Positions 34,409 through 43,600 of a stretch of DNA of 64,000 bases are shown piece after piece; position 1 is the stretch's first letter, and each line of letters starts with the position of its first letter. The stretch lies in assembly GCF_017310645.1 (NCBI RefSeq), contig NZ_JAFLRH010000018.1, positions 49,184 through 113,183 of the forward strand, read 5' to 3'. The notes under the pieces were generated by a model. The model saw only the letters and a list, made by a program, of their open reading frames with translations, was not told the DNA's origin and did no database searches. Position numbers and translations under genes: made by a program. The DNA comes from Paradesulfitobacterium ferrireducens. GTDB lineage: Bacteria; Bacillota; Desulfitobacteriia; Desulfitobacteriales; Desulfitobacteriaceae.

Positions 34409-34540
34409 CACTAGTTCCCTCCTTGAGAAAGTTTTATCAAGTGCAATCCTAGGGTCCCGTCTGTTGTCCGGCTCAAAAGTGCCTCCTTTCGTCAGATTGT
34501 AAGTACCTGGGGTCGAATCTTGGATCACGCAATCACGGTG

Positions 34541-34606
34541 GTTGTTCTTGTTCCTACTTTCATTTACCTATACTTGACTTTACCAAATGTTATACTCGGT
34601 TGTCAA
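34541..34606 (-). promoter_or_regulatory. Promoter and leader element of the lipoprotein gene
   Basis: On the minus strand TTGACA (34601-34606), 18 bases and TAAAGT (34577-34582) form a candidate promoter. Just downstream, AAAGTAGGAACAAGAACAAC (34541-34560) matches 19 of 20 bases of a block upstream of the LysM paralogue (54137-54156). Confidence 0.5.
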
Positions 34607-34649
34607 GGAAGAATTTTGTAAAATAAGTGTCAGAAATCCAATTTTTCTT

Positions 34650-35498
34650 CTACCAATACCCCTTTTCAACCATAATGACCAAAATTGTAAACATGGTAAA
34701 ACCAGAAAGAGCAATGATTTCTCTTTTAGTCAATCTAAAGAAATAGCCGTATAAATCCGCAGGATTAACATTCTCAACCAGTTTTTCGACCCGGTCTAAT
34801 TTGCCAAAAGAGTTTACAATCAGAGAAACAATCACTTGGGATAAGGCTTTTATATTTAACTTGAACATAAACTTGGCCTTTTCTCCCCCTAAAACCGATC
34901 TCATACTTTTGGCCAAACTCTCCTTGAGCTCGGCTCCCGTGTTCTTAAGCTCGAGCACGGCACACATGACGACTTTTAAATAATCCTGAACAGGAAGGCC
35001 GGCTAATTTCAGCGGGAACAAGAATCGATCCAAGAGTCCAAGAACCGTTTTCATTGGCGTAGTCTGAAAATAGAGGATGCTCAAAAACCACATAATAAAT
35101 AATCTCAAGAGTCTTAACAAAATCTGAGCAGATTCTTGAGTATACGCATAACCGTTTGAAAGGAAGGAAATGAAGATATTGATCATTAGTCCTAAAAGGT
35201 ATGGGATGAGCACGATGATAAAGTAGGAAGAAGCACTGATAAAGAGGGTACGCATTTTTATTCCTGAGAGCAACGTGATGATCAATAAATAACCGGTCAG
35301 GAGGGCAAAACTCAGTGCTTTTACGAAATAGAACGGCATGAGCGCCAATGTTATAAAAAGAACAAGTTTAATCAAGCCGTCCATATCCATGAATCCGGCT
35401 GCATTTAAGACCCTTTTCGAGTCCGATATTTTGGATTCGTTGTTTACATTTGCTGCAGAATCTATCTTTGGATGGATAAGTAATGAATTATTCGCCAT
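34650..35498 (-). CDS. EcfT/CbiQ-like transmembrane protein (FmnA-like)
   Basis: A 282-residue protein with about six hydrophobic helices between residues 40 and 150 and at the C-terminus. Charged cytoplasmic helices between (LKESLAKSMRSVLGGEKAKF) are like the coupling helices of ECF-transporter T-components. In Firmicute EET loci an EcfT-like protein (FmnA) helps move flavin for extracellular flavinylation. No ECF ATPase is encoded nearby. The gene lies between the flavinylated lipoprotein and the Gx-type gene, four bases after the latter's stop. Confidence 0.7.
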   Translation of the reverse strand: MANNSLLIHPKIDSAANVNNESKISDSKRVLNAAGFMDMDGLIKLVLFITLALMPFYFVKALSFALLTGYLLIITLLSGIKMRTLFISASSYFIIVLIPYLLGLMINIFISFLSNGYAYTQESAQILLRLLRLFIMWFLSILYFQTTPMKTVLGLLDRFLFPLKLAGLPVQDYLKVVMCAVLELKNTGAELKESLAKSMRSVLGGEKAKFMFKLNIKALSQVIVSLIVNSFGKLDRVEKLVENVNPADLYGYFFRLTKREIIALSGFTMFTILVIMVEKGYW

Positions 35499-35502
35499 AG
35501 CA

Positions 35503-36051
35503 CTACCTTTCTTCTTGTGCCGTTTCTTCTTGTATGGTTTCTTCTAGAAAAACTCCTTTTTTGCTCACTTCTTTGATAGCTATCTCCCCGATACTTCCCG
35601 TAATCAGGCCGGTGACCACCGCAGAAATCAGAAGAACCGGAAGATAATACAAAACAACAGCCTGCCCCAACATGACAGATGCTACCAGGAGCTGGGCCGA
35701 ATTATGGATGATTGCCCCCGCAATACTCACTCCTTTGATACTGACAAACCTAGATAATTTTTGATATAAAAGCCACATTACAATCGCGCTTAAAATACCG
35801 CCGCTCAGGCTAAAGGCAATCATCATGACGCCTCGGGTTAGAATCGCGACCACAAAACTTCGTATAATAACAATGAGAAGCACATCCTGCCAACTAAGAA
35901 AGACGATGGCAATCATAGTAATGATATTAGCCAACCCTAGTTTAATTCCGGGGACCGGGATCGGGATGGGAATAAACGATTCTAAAAAAGAAATCAGAAT
36001 CGCATTGGTCACCATAATAATAATTAAAGCGTACTTTTTATTTTTGTTCAT
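35503..36051 (-). CDS. Gx-transporter/heptaprenyl-diphosphate-synthase-component-I-like membrane protein (EetB-like)
   Basis: A 182-residue protein with five or six hydrophobic helices. It carries the family stretch PIPIPVPGIKLGLANIITMI at about residues 27-46 and GAIIHNSAQLLVASVMLGQ, an ECF S-component-like fold (Gx transporter family). EetB of the Listeria flavin-EET locus belongs to the same family. It pairs with the EcfT-like gene four bases downstream. The C-terminus is Glu/Gln-rich. Confidence 0.75.
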   Translation of the reverse strand: MNKNKKYALIIIMVTNAILISFLESFIPIPIPVPGIKLGLANIITMIAIVFLSWQDVLLIVIIRSFVVAILTRGVMMIAFSLSGGILSAIVMWLLYQKLSRFVSIKGVSIAGAIIHNSAQLLVASVMLGQAVVLYYLPVLLISAVVTGLITGSIGEIAIKEVSKKGVFLEETIQEETAQEER

Positions 36052-36102
36052 GGTTCTTTACCCTCACCAAACCATACTATTCGCCATACTATTCAACCAT
36101 AG

Positions 36103-37179
36103 CTATTCAACATACTGAAACTCATGGCTCTCATCATGGAGCGTGAAATTTCCTTTTAGGCCGTCAGTGACGTAAATCTTTTTATCCGTGGTGATAAAAA
36201 CGGCCTCAACTCCGCCATACCGGCGCAGAAGCTCCTTCCCTTTCTCCAGTCCTAAAATAAAGACTGCCGTATCCAGCGCATCTGCATCAAAAGAAGAATC
36301 TGTAATTAAGGTGACGCTTAATAAATCAGATTGGGCTGGATATCCTGTATGAGGATCCAGGATGTGGTGATAACGTTTGCCGTCTTGCTCGAAGTAACGC
36401 TGGTCATCTCCGGCTGTGACCACCGCTTTATCGGTGACGGTGACAGTCCCGACAATTTGTTGTCCGCTCATGCGTTCCTGGGGCCGGGGATTGCGAATGC
36501 CAACCGTCCAGGGGCTGCCGTCCGGTTTACTTCCCAAAGTGACCACATTGCCGCCGATATTAACAAACCCGGAGGTGATGCCGTTCTTTTTATAGATTTG
36601 AATCGCTTCATCCCCGGCATATCCTTTGGCAATGCCTCCTAGATCCACCATTTGTCCGGCTTTGTTTAAACCGGCCGAGTGATCATCCACCGTTAAGTCT
36701 TTATAATTAATCAAAGGGAGAAGCTTTTTAATGTCCTCGGGTGCCGGTACACGTTCTTGCTCCGTTCCAATCCCCCAGCTTTTCACCAAGGGTCCTACAG
36801 TGACATCAAAGGCCCCGTTGCTCAGCTCAGCCACTTGCTGGGCTTTTTTAATAATATTTAAAGTGATTGGATTCAATTCAACCTTCTTCTGGCCGGCATT
36901 TTCGTTCAGCTTATATATATCCCCTTCCGGCGCATTAAATGTTAAAAGCCCATCAAGATATTGCATTCTGGCCATGGTCTCATCAACCGCTTTTTGCCCG
37001 TTTTTACCATAAACTTTCTGAGAAATCACCGTTCCCATGACAAAGCCTTCAACTTCGGTGGCCTGATTTTTATCTGGGGACTGGTTCTGATCCGGGCTGC
37101 AAGCGGTTAAAGATCCGGTCAGCATCAGTATAACTAAAACAGAAGCCACTTTGTTCTTTGTCTTCTTTTTCACTAACAT
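36103..37179 (-). CDS. apbE: FAD:protein FMN transferase ApbE, lipoprotein (FmnB-like), copy 1
   Basis: A 358-residue secreted enzyme that transfers FMN from FAD to threonine in DxxSGxT motifs of partner proteins. The signal ends in LTGSLTAC (lipobox). Family motifs are MGTVISQKVYG, GDIYKLNENAG, VDLGGIAKGYAGDEAIQIY (FAD site), VNIGGNVVTLG, HHILDPHTGYPAQS, and SFDADALDTAVFILG with the Mg-binding Asp. It is a close paralogue of the ApbE at 54165-55223. The target is presumably the lipoprotein at 33668-34408. Confidence 0.93.
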   Translation of the reverse strand: MLVKKKTKNKVASVLVILMLTGSLTACSPDQNQSPDKNQATEVEGFVMGTVISQKVYGKNGQKAVDETMARMQYLDGLLTFNAPEGDIYKLNENAGQKKVELNPITLNIIKKAQQVAELSNGAFDVTVGPLVKSWGIGTEQERVPAPEDIKKLLPLINYKDLTVDDHSAGLNKAGQMVDLGGIAKGYAGDEAIQIYKKNGITSGFVNIGGNVVTLGSKPDGSPWTVGIRNPRPQERMSGQQIVGTVTVTDKAVVTAGDDQRYFEQDGKRYHHILDPHTGYPAQSDLLSVTLITDSSFDADALDTAVFILGLEKGKELLRRYGGVEAVFITTDKKIYVTDGLKGNFTLHDESHEFQYVE

Positions 37180-37279
37180 AGGCAGTCCATTCCCTTCAGC
37201 TGTTGCTACCGTCTAGGGGAAAATTACCATAGGCATCCCTACGGTGTCAAGGGGCTAAAAAGCTAATCCACCCCTTTCT

Positions 37280-37663
37280 TTAAGGTATTACATCAATTGC
37301 ATCATCTTTATCTCCTTCAATCGTAATGATAATCTTATTCGGAAGGCAGACAATCGATTGGTAGGGTTTATCAATCCAGCCGGTGTCCGAGCAAATACCA
37401 TTGGGGCAAAGGTCCTTGCTCATTTCCAGGATTCTGACTTGGCCGTTTTTTGACTCCACATATCCGGTGTTGCCATGGAACTGAAAATCGTAAATCTTGC
37501 TTTCAGGAGACTGATTTAGCGGGATTTCCTTAACTTTTTGGTTGTCTACTTTGATTAAAATCTTTCCATTGGAATGACTGGGCTTTTGCAGCATGGTAAA
37601 ACCGATAGACATCAAACTTAAAACCAAAATGACTGCTACAATTATTTTCTCTATTTTCTTCAT
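37280..37663 (-). CDS. NusG domain II protein (EetA-like)
   Basis: A 127-residue protein with a single N-terminal membrane helix (IIVAVILVLSLMSIGFTML) and an outside beta domain. The NusG-domain-II hallmark is CPNGICSDTGWIDKPYQSIV and CLPNKIIITIEG at about residues 85-115. Such proteins accompany ApbE and Gx-type genes in clostridia, and EetA of Listeria has this fold. It is the first gene of the EET-like cluster; a TATAAT box lies about 52 bases upstream of its ATG. Confidence 0.8.
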   Translation of the reverse strand: MKKIEKIIVAVILVLSLMSIGFTMLQKPSHSNGKILIKVDNQKVKEIPLNQSPESKIYDFQFHGNTGYVESKNGQVRILEMSKDLCPNGICSDTGWIDKPYQSIVCLPNKIIITIEGDKDDAIDVIP

Positions 37664-38020
37664 ACAGCTTTCACCGCTTAGAATTTTTTGGAATCAATTT
37701 GCCCGATTAAGTCCATTATAACACCTTAGTTGACTTTTGTATTCAAAGTTATTCATACATGACATGACAATGAAAATTAAGGAATACCGAAAAAAACTTA
37801 TTAAAACAAGATTATACCCATAAAACTACTAAATAATAACCGAATTTGCGGGTTTATAGAAGTTTTTATTTATTGAATAAATATGCTATTCTTTTAACAA
37901 AGAACTCTGCTATTGTGTTCACATGCACTTCCTCTGTGATGATCGGAAAAAATCGGCTTCAAACCCAACCTAGTGAAAGTTTACTCTAGTACATATCATT
38001 TTGGGAAGGGGTTGTATCAA
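37664..38020. other. Divergent control region between EET-like cluster and NrfCD pair
   Basis: A 357-base AT-rich gap. It contains a minus-strand TATAAT (37715-37720) for the NusG-II gene, with a poor -35. A perfect palindrome TATTTATTGAATAAATA at 37867-37883 lies upstream of the ferredoxin gene and could bind a dimeric regulator. Nothing else is recognised. Confidence 0.4.
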
Positions 38021-38725
38021 TTGCCAAAGTTGCCAATGTTTAAGGTCAAACTAACACGCCGCTCGGTTTTGAAACTTGGTGCTTTAACTGCAGCGGCAGT
38101 GGCTGTAGGTGTACCCTTGGGGAATTTTAAAGTCGCAAGTGTTCAAGCGGCAGATGCCGGGGCGAGTCAACCAAAACAGCTAGGTTTCTATCATAATCAA
38201 GCGACATGCATTGGCTGTAAGAGATGTGTCAATGCTTGCAAATCAAAATACAAATGGGAGAAAGGTGCCGAGTGGCGCAAATTGCTTACAAAGGAAACTC
38301 CGGAAGGAGATTTGTATCTCTCCATCGCATGTAATCATTGTGCCGACCCGGCATGCCTTAAAGTTTGTCCTGTCGGTGCTTATACCAAACGGGCAAAAGA
38401 CGGAATTGTGATTCAGGATCCGGCTAAATGTGTAGGCTGCGGGTATTGCGTATATGCCTGTCCTTATCATGCGCCTCAACTTGTGAAAGAGGAATCTGGA
38501 GCAGTTCACAAGTGTAATTTCTGCTATGAACTACAGGACGAAGGAAATCCTCCCGCTTGTGTTAAAGCTTGCCCCAAAAAGGCTCTGCGCTTTGGAGATA
38601 TCAACGAACTCAGGAAAGAACAAGGTGTCAGCGAGCCGGATATAAAGGGACTGCCTCCGATAGAGCTTACCCAGCCTTCGTTTGTTATTGTCCCTGCTGA
38701 ACATTCTGCCGGTGAGGAGGAATAA
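38021..38725 (+). CDS. Tat-exported 4Fe-4S dicluster protein (DmsB/NrfC type)
   Basis: About 234 residues. A twin-arginine signal (LTRRSVLKLGALTAAAVAVG) is followed by four 4Fe-4S motifs: CIGCKRCVNACKSKY, CNHCADPACLKVCPVGA, CVGCGYCVYACPYHAP and CNFC with CVKACPKKAL. It would relay electrons between a quinone-reactive membrane subunit (the next gene, four bases on) and a catalytic partner. No molybdopterin subunit is encoded nearby, so the partner is missing or elsewhere. I take the TTG at 38021, nine bases after AAGGGG; the ATG at 38036 is an alternative. Confidence 0.85.
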   Translation: MPKLPMFKVKLTRRSVLKLGALTAAAVAVGVPLGNFKVASVQAADAGASQPKQLGFYHNQATCIGCKRCVNACKSKYKWEKGAEWRKLLTKETPEGDLYLSIACNHCADPACLKVCPVGAYTKRAKDGIVIQDPAKCVGCGYCVYACPYHAPQLVKEESGAVHKCNFCYELQDEGNPPACVKACPKKALRFGDINELRKEQGVSEPDIKGLPPIELTQPSFVIVPAEHSAGEEE

Positions 38726-38729
38726 TAAA

Positions 38730-39674
38730 ATGGAACTGCATTGGGGATGGCTGATTGGAATTTATCTTTTCCTTGGCGGGCTGGGGGCAGGAGCATATCT
38801 CACTTCCTTCGCTGCTGAGAAAGGGGTTTTAGGGGATGCGGCTAGCTTGAAAAAAGTTGGCTATTACATCGCGTCCCCGGTTGTAGCTTTTGGCGCTTTG
38901 CTCCTGGTGTTTGATTTAGGGCAAGGGTTACGGAAACCATGGCTCATTTTAGGGATGTTTCTCAATCTCCGTTCCGTCATGACTTGGGGTATTTATATCC
39001 TTTCCGCTTTTATCTTGGTCGGATTGATCCGGGCCTATTATGCCTGGAAGAATAAAAAGTCTCCGCAAGCGCTTACTTGGCTGGGAGCTATACTGGCTTT
39101 AGCCACAGGATCTTATACTGGGATGCTCTTAGCGGTGGTGGAAGCAGTGCCGTTTTGGAACACTATCCTGACGCCGGTGCTCTTTGTATTATCCGCTTTG
39201 TCTACAGGACTTTCCGCCACTTCCCTTCTGGCTCATTTTATGGAGAAGGGAGAGCTTAAAGAAGGACGGTTATGCCAGGCCCACCTTGCGCTTGTGTTAG
39301 CGGAGATCATCGTCCTAGGGCTTTTTATCCAACGGGCCGCGTCCGGGGTGCGCGGCATGGCGGCTCAAGAGTCGGCTGCCAAGCTTATAAGCGGTTCCTT
39401 AGCCGTACCGTTCTGGGTAATCTTGGTGGCTTTAGGTTTGGTTGGGCCGTTTTTCCTCTATGCCGTTAACGCCCGGAAACAACGGCCGCGCCTGCAGATC
39501 CAGACAAATCCGCCTACTTTAGCCGAACAGGAACAGGCGGCAGCAAAGCTTCATCATGTGGGAGCTGCTCCCGCGATCTGTGCCTGTGATGCAGCGGTAA
39601 TGCTAGGAAGTTTAAGTTTAAGATGTCTCTTTGTATTTGCTGCGGTGCCGATCTGGAATTTAACGCTTGGGTAA
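38730..39674 (+). CDS. NrfD/PsrC-family quinone-interacting membrane subunit
   Basis: A 314-residue protein with eight or nine hydrophobic helices. It starts ELHWGWLIGIYLFLGGLGAG, the usual first helix of NrfD/PsrC/DmsC-like subunits, and keeps NLRSVMTWGIYILSAF and SYTGMLLAVVEAVPFW. It would oxidise or reduce menaquinone and pass electrons to the ferredoxin subunit. GAGGAGG lies eight bases before the ATG. The last helix (GSLSLRCLFVFAAVPIWNL) is intact. Confidence 0.85.
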   Translation: MELHWGWLIGIYLFLGGLGAGAYLTSFAAEKGVLGDAASLKKVGYYIASPVVAFGALLLVFDLGQGLRKPWLILGMFLNLRSVMTWGIYILSAFILVGLIRAYYAWKNKKSPQALTWLGAILALATGSYTGMLLAVVEAVPFWNTILTPVLFVLSALSTGLSATSLLAHFMEKGELKEGRLCQAHLALVLAEIIVLGLFIQRAASGVRGMAAQESAAKLISGSLAVPFWVILVALGLVGPFFLYAVNARKQRPRLQIQTNPPTLAEQEQAAAKLHHVGAAPAICACDAAVMLGSLSLRCLFVFAAVPIWNLTLG

Positions 39675-39683
39675 TTATCAAAA

Positions 39684-39736
39684 GCGGCGGTATAAACACC
39701 GGAATTAGCCCATGTTTATACCGCCGCTAATAATTT
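39684..39736. terminator. Bidirectional terminator between nrfD-like gene and bam operon
   Basis: GCGGCGGTATAAACA and TGTTTATACCGCCGC form a perfect 15-bp stem with a 14-base loop, flanked by AT-rich tails on both sides. It separates two convergent transcription units. Confidence 0.85.
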
Positions 39737-39763
39737 TATTTTGGAAAAATCAGATGCTCAAGC

Positions 39764-40597
39764 TTAATTTGTTCTTTTGATCGTTCGTTCTTCCTCCGGC
39801 AGCGGAGGAGGAACTGGCTCGCCGCTAATTTTGGTTACCGCGCCAAAGCGGGATGGGCACACATCGAAACAAGTTCCGCACTTGATGCATTTATCCTGCT
39901 CAATGACGTGGATTTGGTTTTTGACGCTGATAATCGCCTCTTCCGGGCATCTCCTGGCGCAAATCATACAGGCCTGGCACTTGCTGGGATCGATATAATA
40001 GGACACGGGCTTGCCCAGCAGCTCGTCAATCTCTTCACTGGTGAACAGAGCTTCATATTCAGCCTTCGACTTATGCTTAAGGGGAGTGGCCAGCTTCTCT
40101 TTTTTTGCTATCTTAATATATGGGACCAGATTGCTCACTGCGGCAAGTCTTGATTTTAACTCCTGTTCGTCAAGTCCTTCACCTTTTCCCAACGGGCCCA
40201 AGGCCTTCACTTTTTTGGTAAAATCGGTCATGACTTCGGCAAAGAGGATTCCGTCACCGGAGGACATGTATTCCACCCTTAGCCGGTCCGGGTTCAAGCC
40301 GATGTGATTCATGATCTTCTTTGCCAGAAGCACCATGTTAAGCGCATGGTAATTTCCATGCGTATCATAGTTGCATTCACCGAGGTTGCACCCGCCGATA
40401 AACACTCCGTCCATTCCGTTCGCGAAAGCTCTGAGGACAAAGGACAGGTCCACTCTCCCGGAACACATGACCCGAATCAATCTGATTTCGTTCGCGTATT
40501 GTAGTCTGGAAACTCCAGCCATATCTGCTGCGCCGTAGCCTCACCAATGGCAGACAAAGCCCAGGATATTCGGCTTAAATTTAAGTGCTGCACTCAT
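39764..40597 (-). CDS. bamF: MvhD-like Hdr-associated subunit with in-frame UGA (Sec19), ferredoxin fusion (BamF-like)
   Basis: Read through a TGA at 40541-40543, this is a 277-residue protein. It starts ATG at 40597 (AAGGAGGTGG upstream) with NILGFVCHW, then UGA, then GYGAADMAGVSRLQYA. MvhD proteins have WC at this point, so the UGA replaces a conserved cluster cysteine and probably encodes selenocysteine. RVMCSGRVDLSFVLRAFANG and IGGCNLGECNYDTHGNYHA complete the 2Fe-2S MvhD domain. The C-terminus adds two 4Fe-4S motifs (CQACMICARRCP, CIKCGTCFDVCP). MvhD passes electrons to HdrA. A selenocysteine BamF is known from Geobacter metallireducens. Starting after the UGA would lose an essential ligand. 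Confidence 0.85.
40506..40518 (-). other. SECIS-like hairpin behind the bamF UGA
   Basis: CTGGA, loop GTT, TCCAG on the minus strand, with 27 bases between the UGA and the loop. This fits the bacterial SECIS model, which needs a short stem and a loop G (or GU) 16-37 bases after the UGA. Confidence 0.6.
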
Positions 40598-40626
40598 CGA
40601 TCCCACCTCCTTGCTTAATCAAGTAC

Positions 40627-43600
40627 TCAGAATTCCATCGCCGCATCGATTTGGCTGATGATCTCTTCATCGGTATAATGCTTCAGTGAAATGGCTCCGG
40701 TCGGGCACTTGGAGTTGCAGAGCCCGCATCCTTTACAGAGCACGGGATTAACTCCGGCCTTTTTCCCCTGCCTGGTGTCTACAAAATCCAAGGCGCCATA
40801 GGTGCAGGACGAAATACAGGCTCCGCAGCCCATGCACTTGCGTTCATTCACAACGCACACCGAACCGGAGGCGACGACCGTATCATGGGAGAGAAGGGTT
40901 AAAGCCCGCCCGGCCGCTCCATAAGCCTGGCTCACCGTTTCCGAGATAAACTTGGGATAATGGGCCATGCCGCAAAGATAGACTCCGTCCGCCACAAAAT
41001 CCACCGGTTTTAATTTGACATGAGCTTCTTTGAAGAAACCGTCCGGATTGGCGTTCACTTTGAATTGCTGAATGACTTGGTCATTATCCGCTGACGGGAT
41101 GACGGCGGCTGCCAAAGCGAGGTGATCGGCATCGATTTCCAGCTTCTTGCCTAAAACCGGATCAGTGACGGTCACTCTTAAGACCTTCCGTCCGTCCTCT
41201 TCCACCGCTTCCACGTGGGGTTTATCTTCCGGCTCATACCGGATAAACCGAACCTCCTTCCCGGCTGCCTCCCGGTAATAATTCTCATAATAACCGTACG
41301 TTCTGATATCCCTAAAGAGAATGTAAATATCCATCCCGGGGTTTAGCTCTTTGAGCGAGAGCGCGTTTTTGATCGATTCGCTGCAGCAGACCCGACTGCA
41401 ATAGTTCCGGTCTTCATTGCGGCAGCCCACGCACTGGATCATGACCAGACTCTCGGAGTTCAAGAGCGTTTCGTCTTTGTGAGCGATGCGCTCATCCAGC
41501 TCCAGATGGGTCATCACCCGCTCATCCTCGCCATAGAGGTATTCCGCCGGCCGGTACAGGTCGGCGCCGGTCGCAAGTACGGTGACACCGTGTTTGATTT
41601 CGATGTCCCTGCGGTCATATCTTACCTTGGTCAAAAAGTTCCCGACGTAGCCACCGGTTTCAGTAATAATGGCATCGGTGTAGACATGGACGGAAGGGTG
41701 CCGGTAAACTTTGCGGATCAGATCCCGGAGATACTCCTGAACATCTAAGCCTTCCAGGGTGTGCCCGATCCGCCTGGCCATTCCGCCCAGGTCTTTTTCT
41801 TTTTCCAAAAGATAGACTTCATGCCCCTGGTTGGCTATGGAAAGGGCCGTGGTCATCCCGGCGAGACCGCCTCCCACCACCAAAGCCGTCTTATTCACCG
41901 GCAGGTCATATTCCTGCAGGGGCTCTAAATAGCGGGCGCGGGCGACGGACATGCGGATGAGATCCTTGGCTTTCTTAGTAGATTCTTCTTTTTCCTTGGT
42001 ATGGACCCAGGAGTTATGCTCCCGGATATTGGCCATCTCCAGGAAATATTGGTTAATTCCCGCCTCTCTTAGGGTATCCCGGAATAACGGCTCCAGGGTT
42101 CTGGGGGAGCAAGCCGCGACCACCACCCGGTTGAGCCCTTTTTCCTTGGTCATCTCCGTGATTTCATTGGCTGAATTGCTGGCGCAGGAGAAGAGCTGTT
42201 CCTGGGCGTAGACAACATTGGGTAAGCTTAAGGCATATTCCACCGTGGAAGGAATATCCACGACTCTTCCGATATTGGCCCCGCAGTGGCAGACAAAGAC
42301 TCCGATTCTCGGCTCCTCTTGCGCTACATCCTTTTCCGGGGGGTATATCCTGTCTTTGGTCAGCTTGCCGCGCCTGTGATCCAGGAGCTCCCCGATTTGG
42401 GAACCGGCGCCGCTGGCGCTGAACACGGACTCCGGAATATCGGTCGGACCCCGGAAAGCTCCGCTGACAAAAACCCCGGGCCGGGTAGACTCCATCGGAT
42501 TTCCGGGACTTATCTTACTGAATCCGTAAGGATTCAGCTCAATCCCGAACTGACCCGCCAGCTTTTCGTACTCTTTGGGAGGATTTAAGCCGACGGACAG
42601 GACCACCATATCAAATTCTTCTTCTTTAACGCCTTCCGGGGTGGTATAGCGGATAGTGACGTTCTTGCTCTCCGGAATCTCCCGCCCGATGGATACGTAG
42701 CTCCGAATAAAGCGGACTCCCGGCAGATTTTCCGTTCTTTGATAGAAACGCTCAAAATCCTTGTTATAGGAACGAATATCATTGTGGAAGATCGTGCACT
42801 CGGCCTCGGCGTCGTGTTCTTTGGTCAGAATCACCTGCTTCTGGGCGTAAGTGCAGCACACCCCGGAACAATAGCTGTTGCCGCCCAGCGCCGGATTAAC
42901 CTGTCTGGACCCGACACATTGAATCCAGGCGACTTTATGCGGATGCTTCTTGTCCGTAGCCCGCAGAATCTCCCCTTGGTAGGGTCCGGTGGCGCACAAC
43001 AGGCGTTCATAATCCATACTGGTGACCACATTTTCATACTTGCCGTAGCCGTAATCATTCCTGAGCTTGGGATCATAAGGCTCGAGTCCGGGTGAGAGCA
43101 CCACCGCGCCTACATTAATTTCGATTTTCTCCGGCTTTTGATTGAAATCAATGGCCTTATTTTTGCAGACGGCTTCACAGATTTTGCATTTCTTTTCTTT
43201 CAGGTAAAGACAGCTTTCATCAATATAGGTGACCAGGGGAATCGCTTGGGCAAAGTAAATATGAATGGCTTTATTATCCGATATTTCTTGGTTAAACGGG
43301 TCCGGGTATTTGACCGGGCAGTACTCAACACAGGTGGTACAGCCCGTGCAGATGCTCTCATCAATATACTTGGGCTTTTTTACCAGAGTGACCTTAAAGT
43401 CACCCGCTTCCCCTTCGACCTGCTCAACTTCAGTGTACGTCAGAACCTCAATATTGGGATGCCGGCCGACCTCGACCAGTTTGGGGTTGAGTATTCACAT
43501 AGAGCAGTCATTGGTGGGAAAGGTCTTGTCCAGCTGGGCCATATGGCCCCCAATGCTCGGCGCTTTATCCACCAGGTATACTTTAAAGCCGGCCGTGGCC

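Noticed and set aside
38730..39674. Frameshift at the nrfD-like C-terminus
   Set aside because: The end first looked odd, but the last helix has the expected GSLSLRCLFVFAA pattern and a terminator follows at a normal distance.
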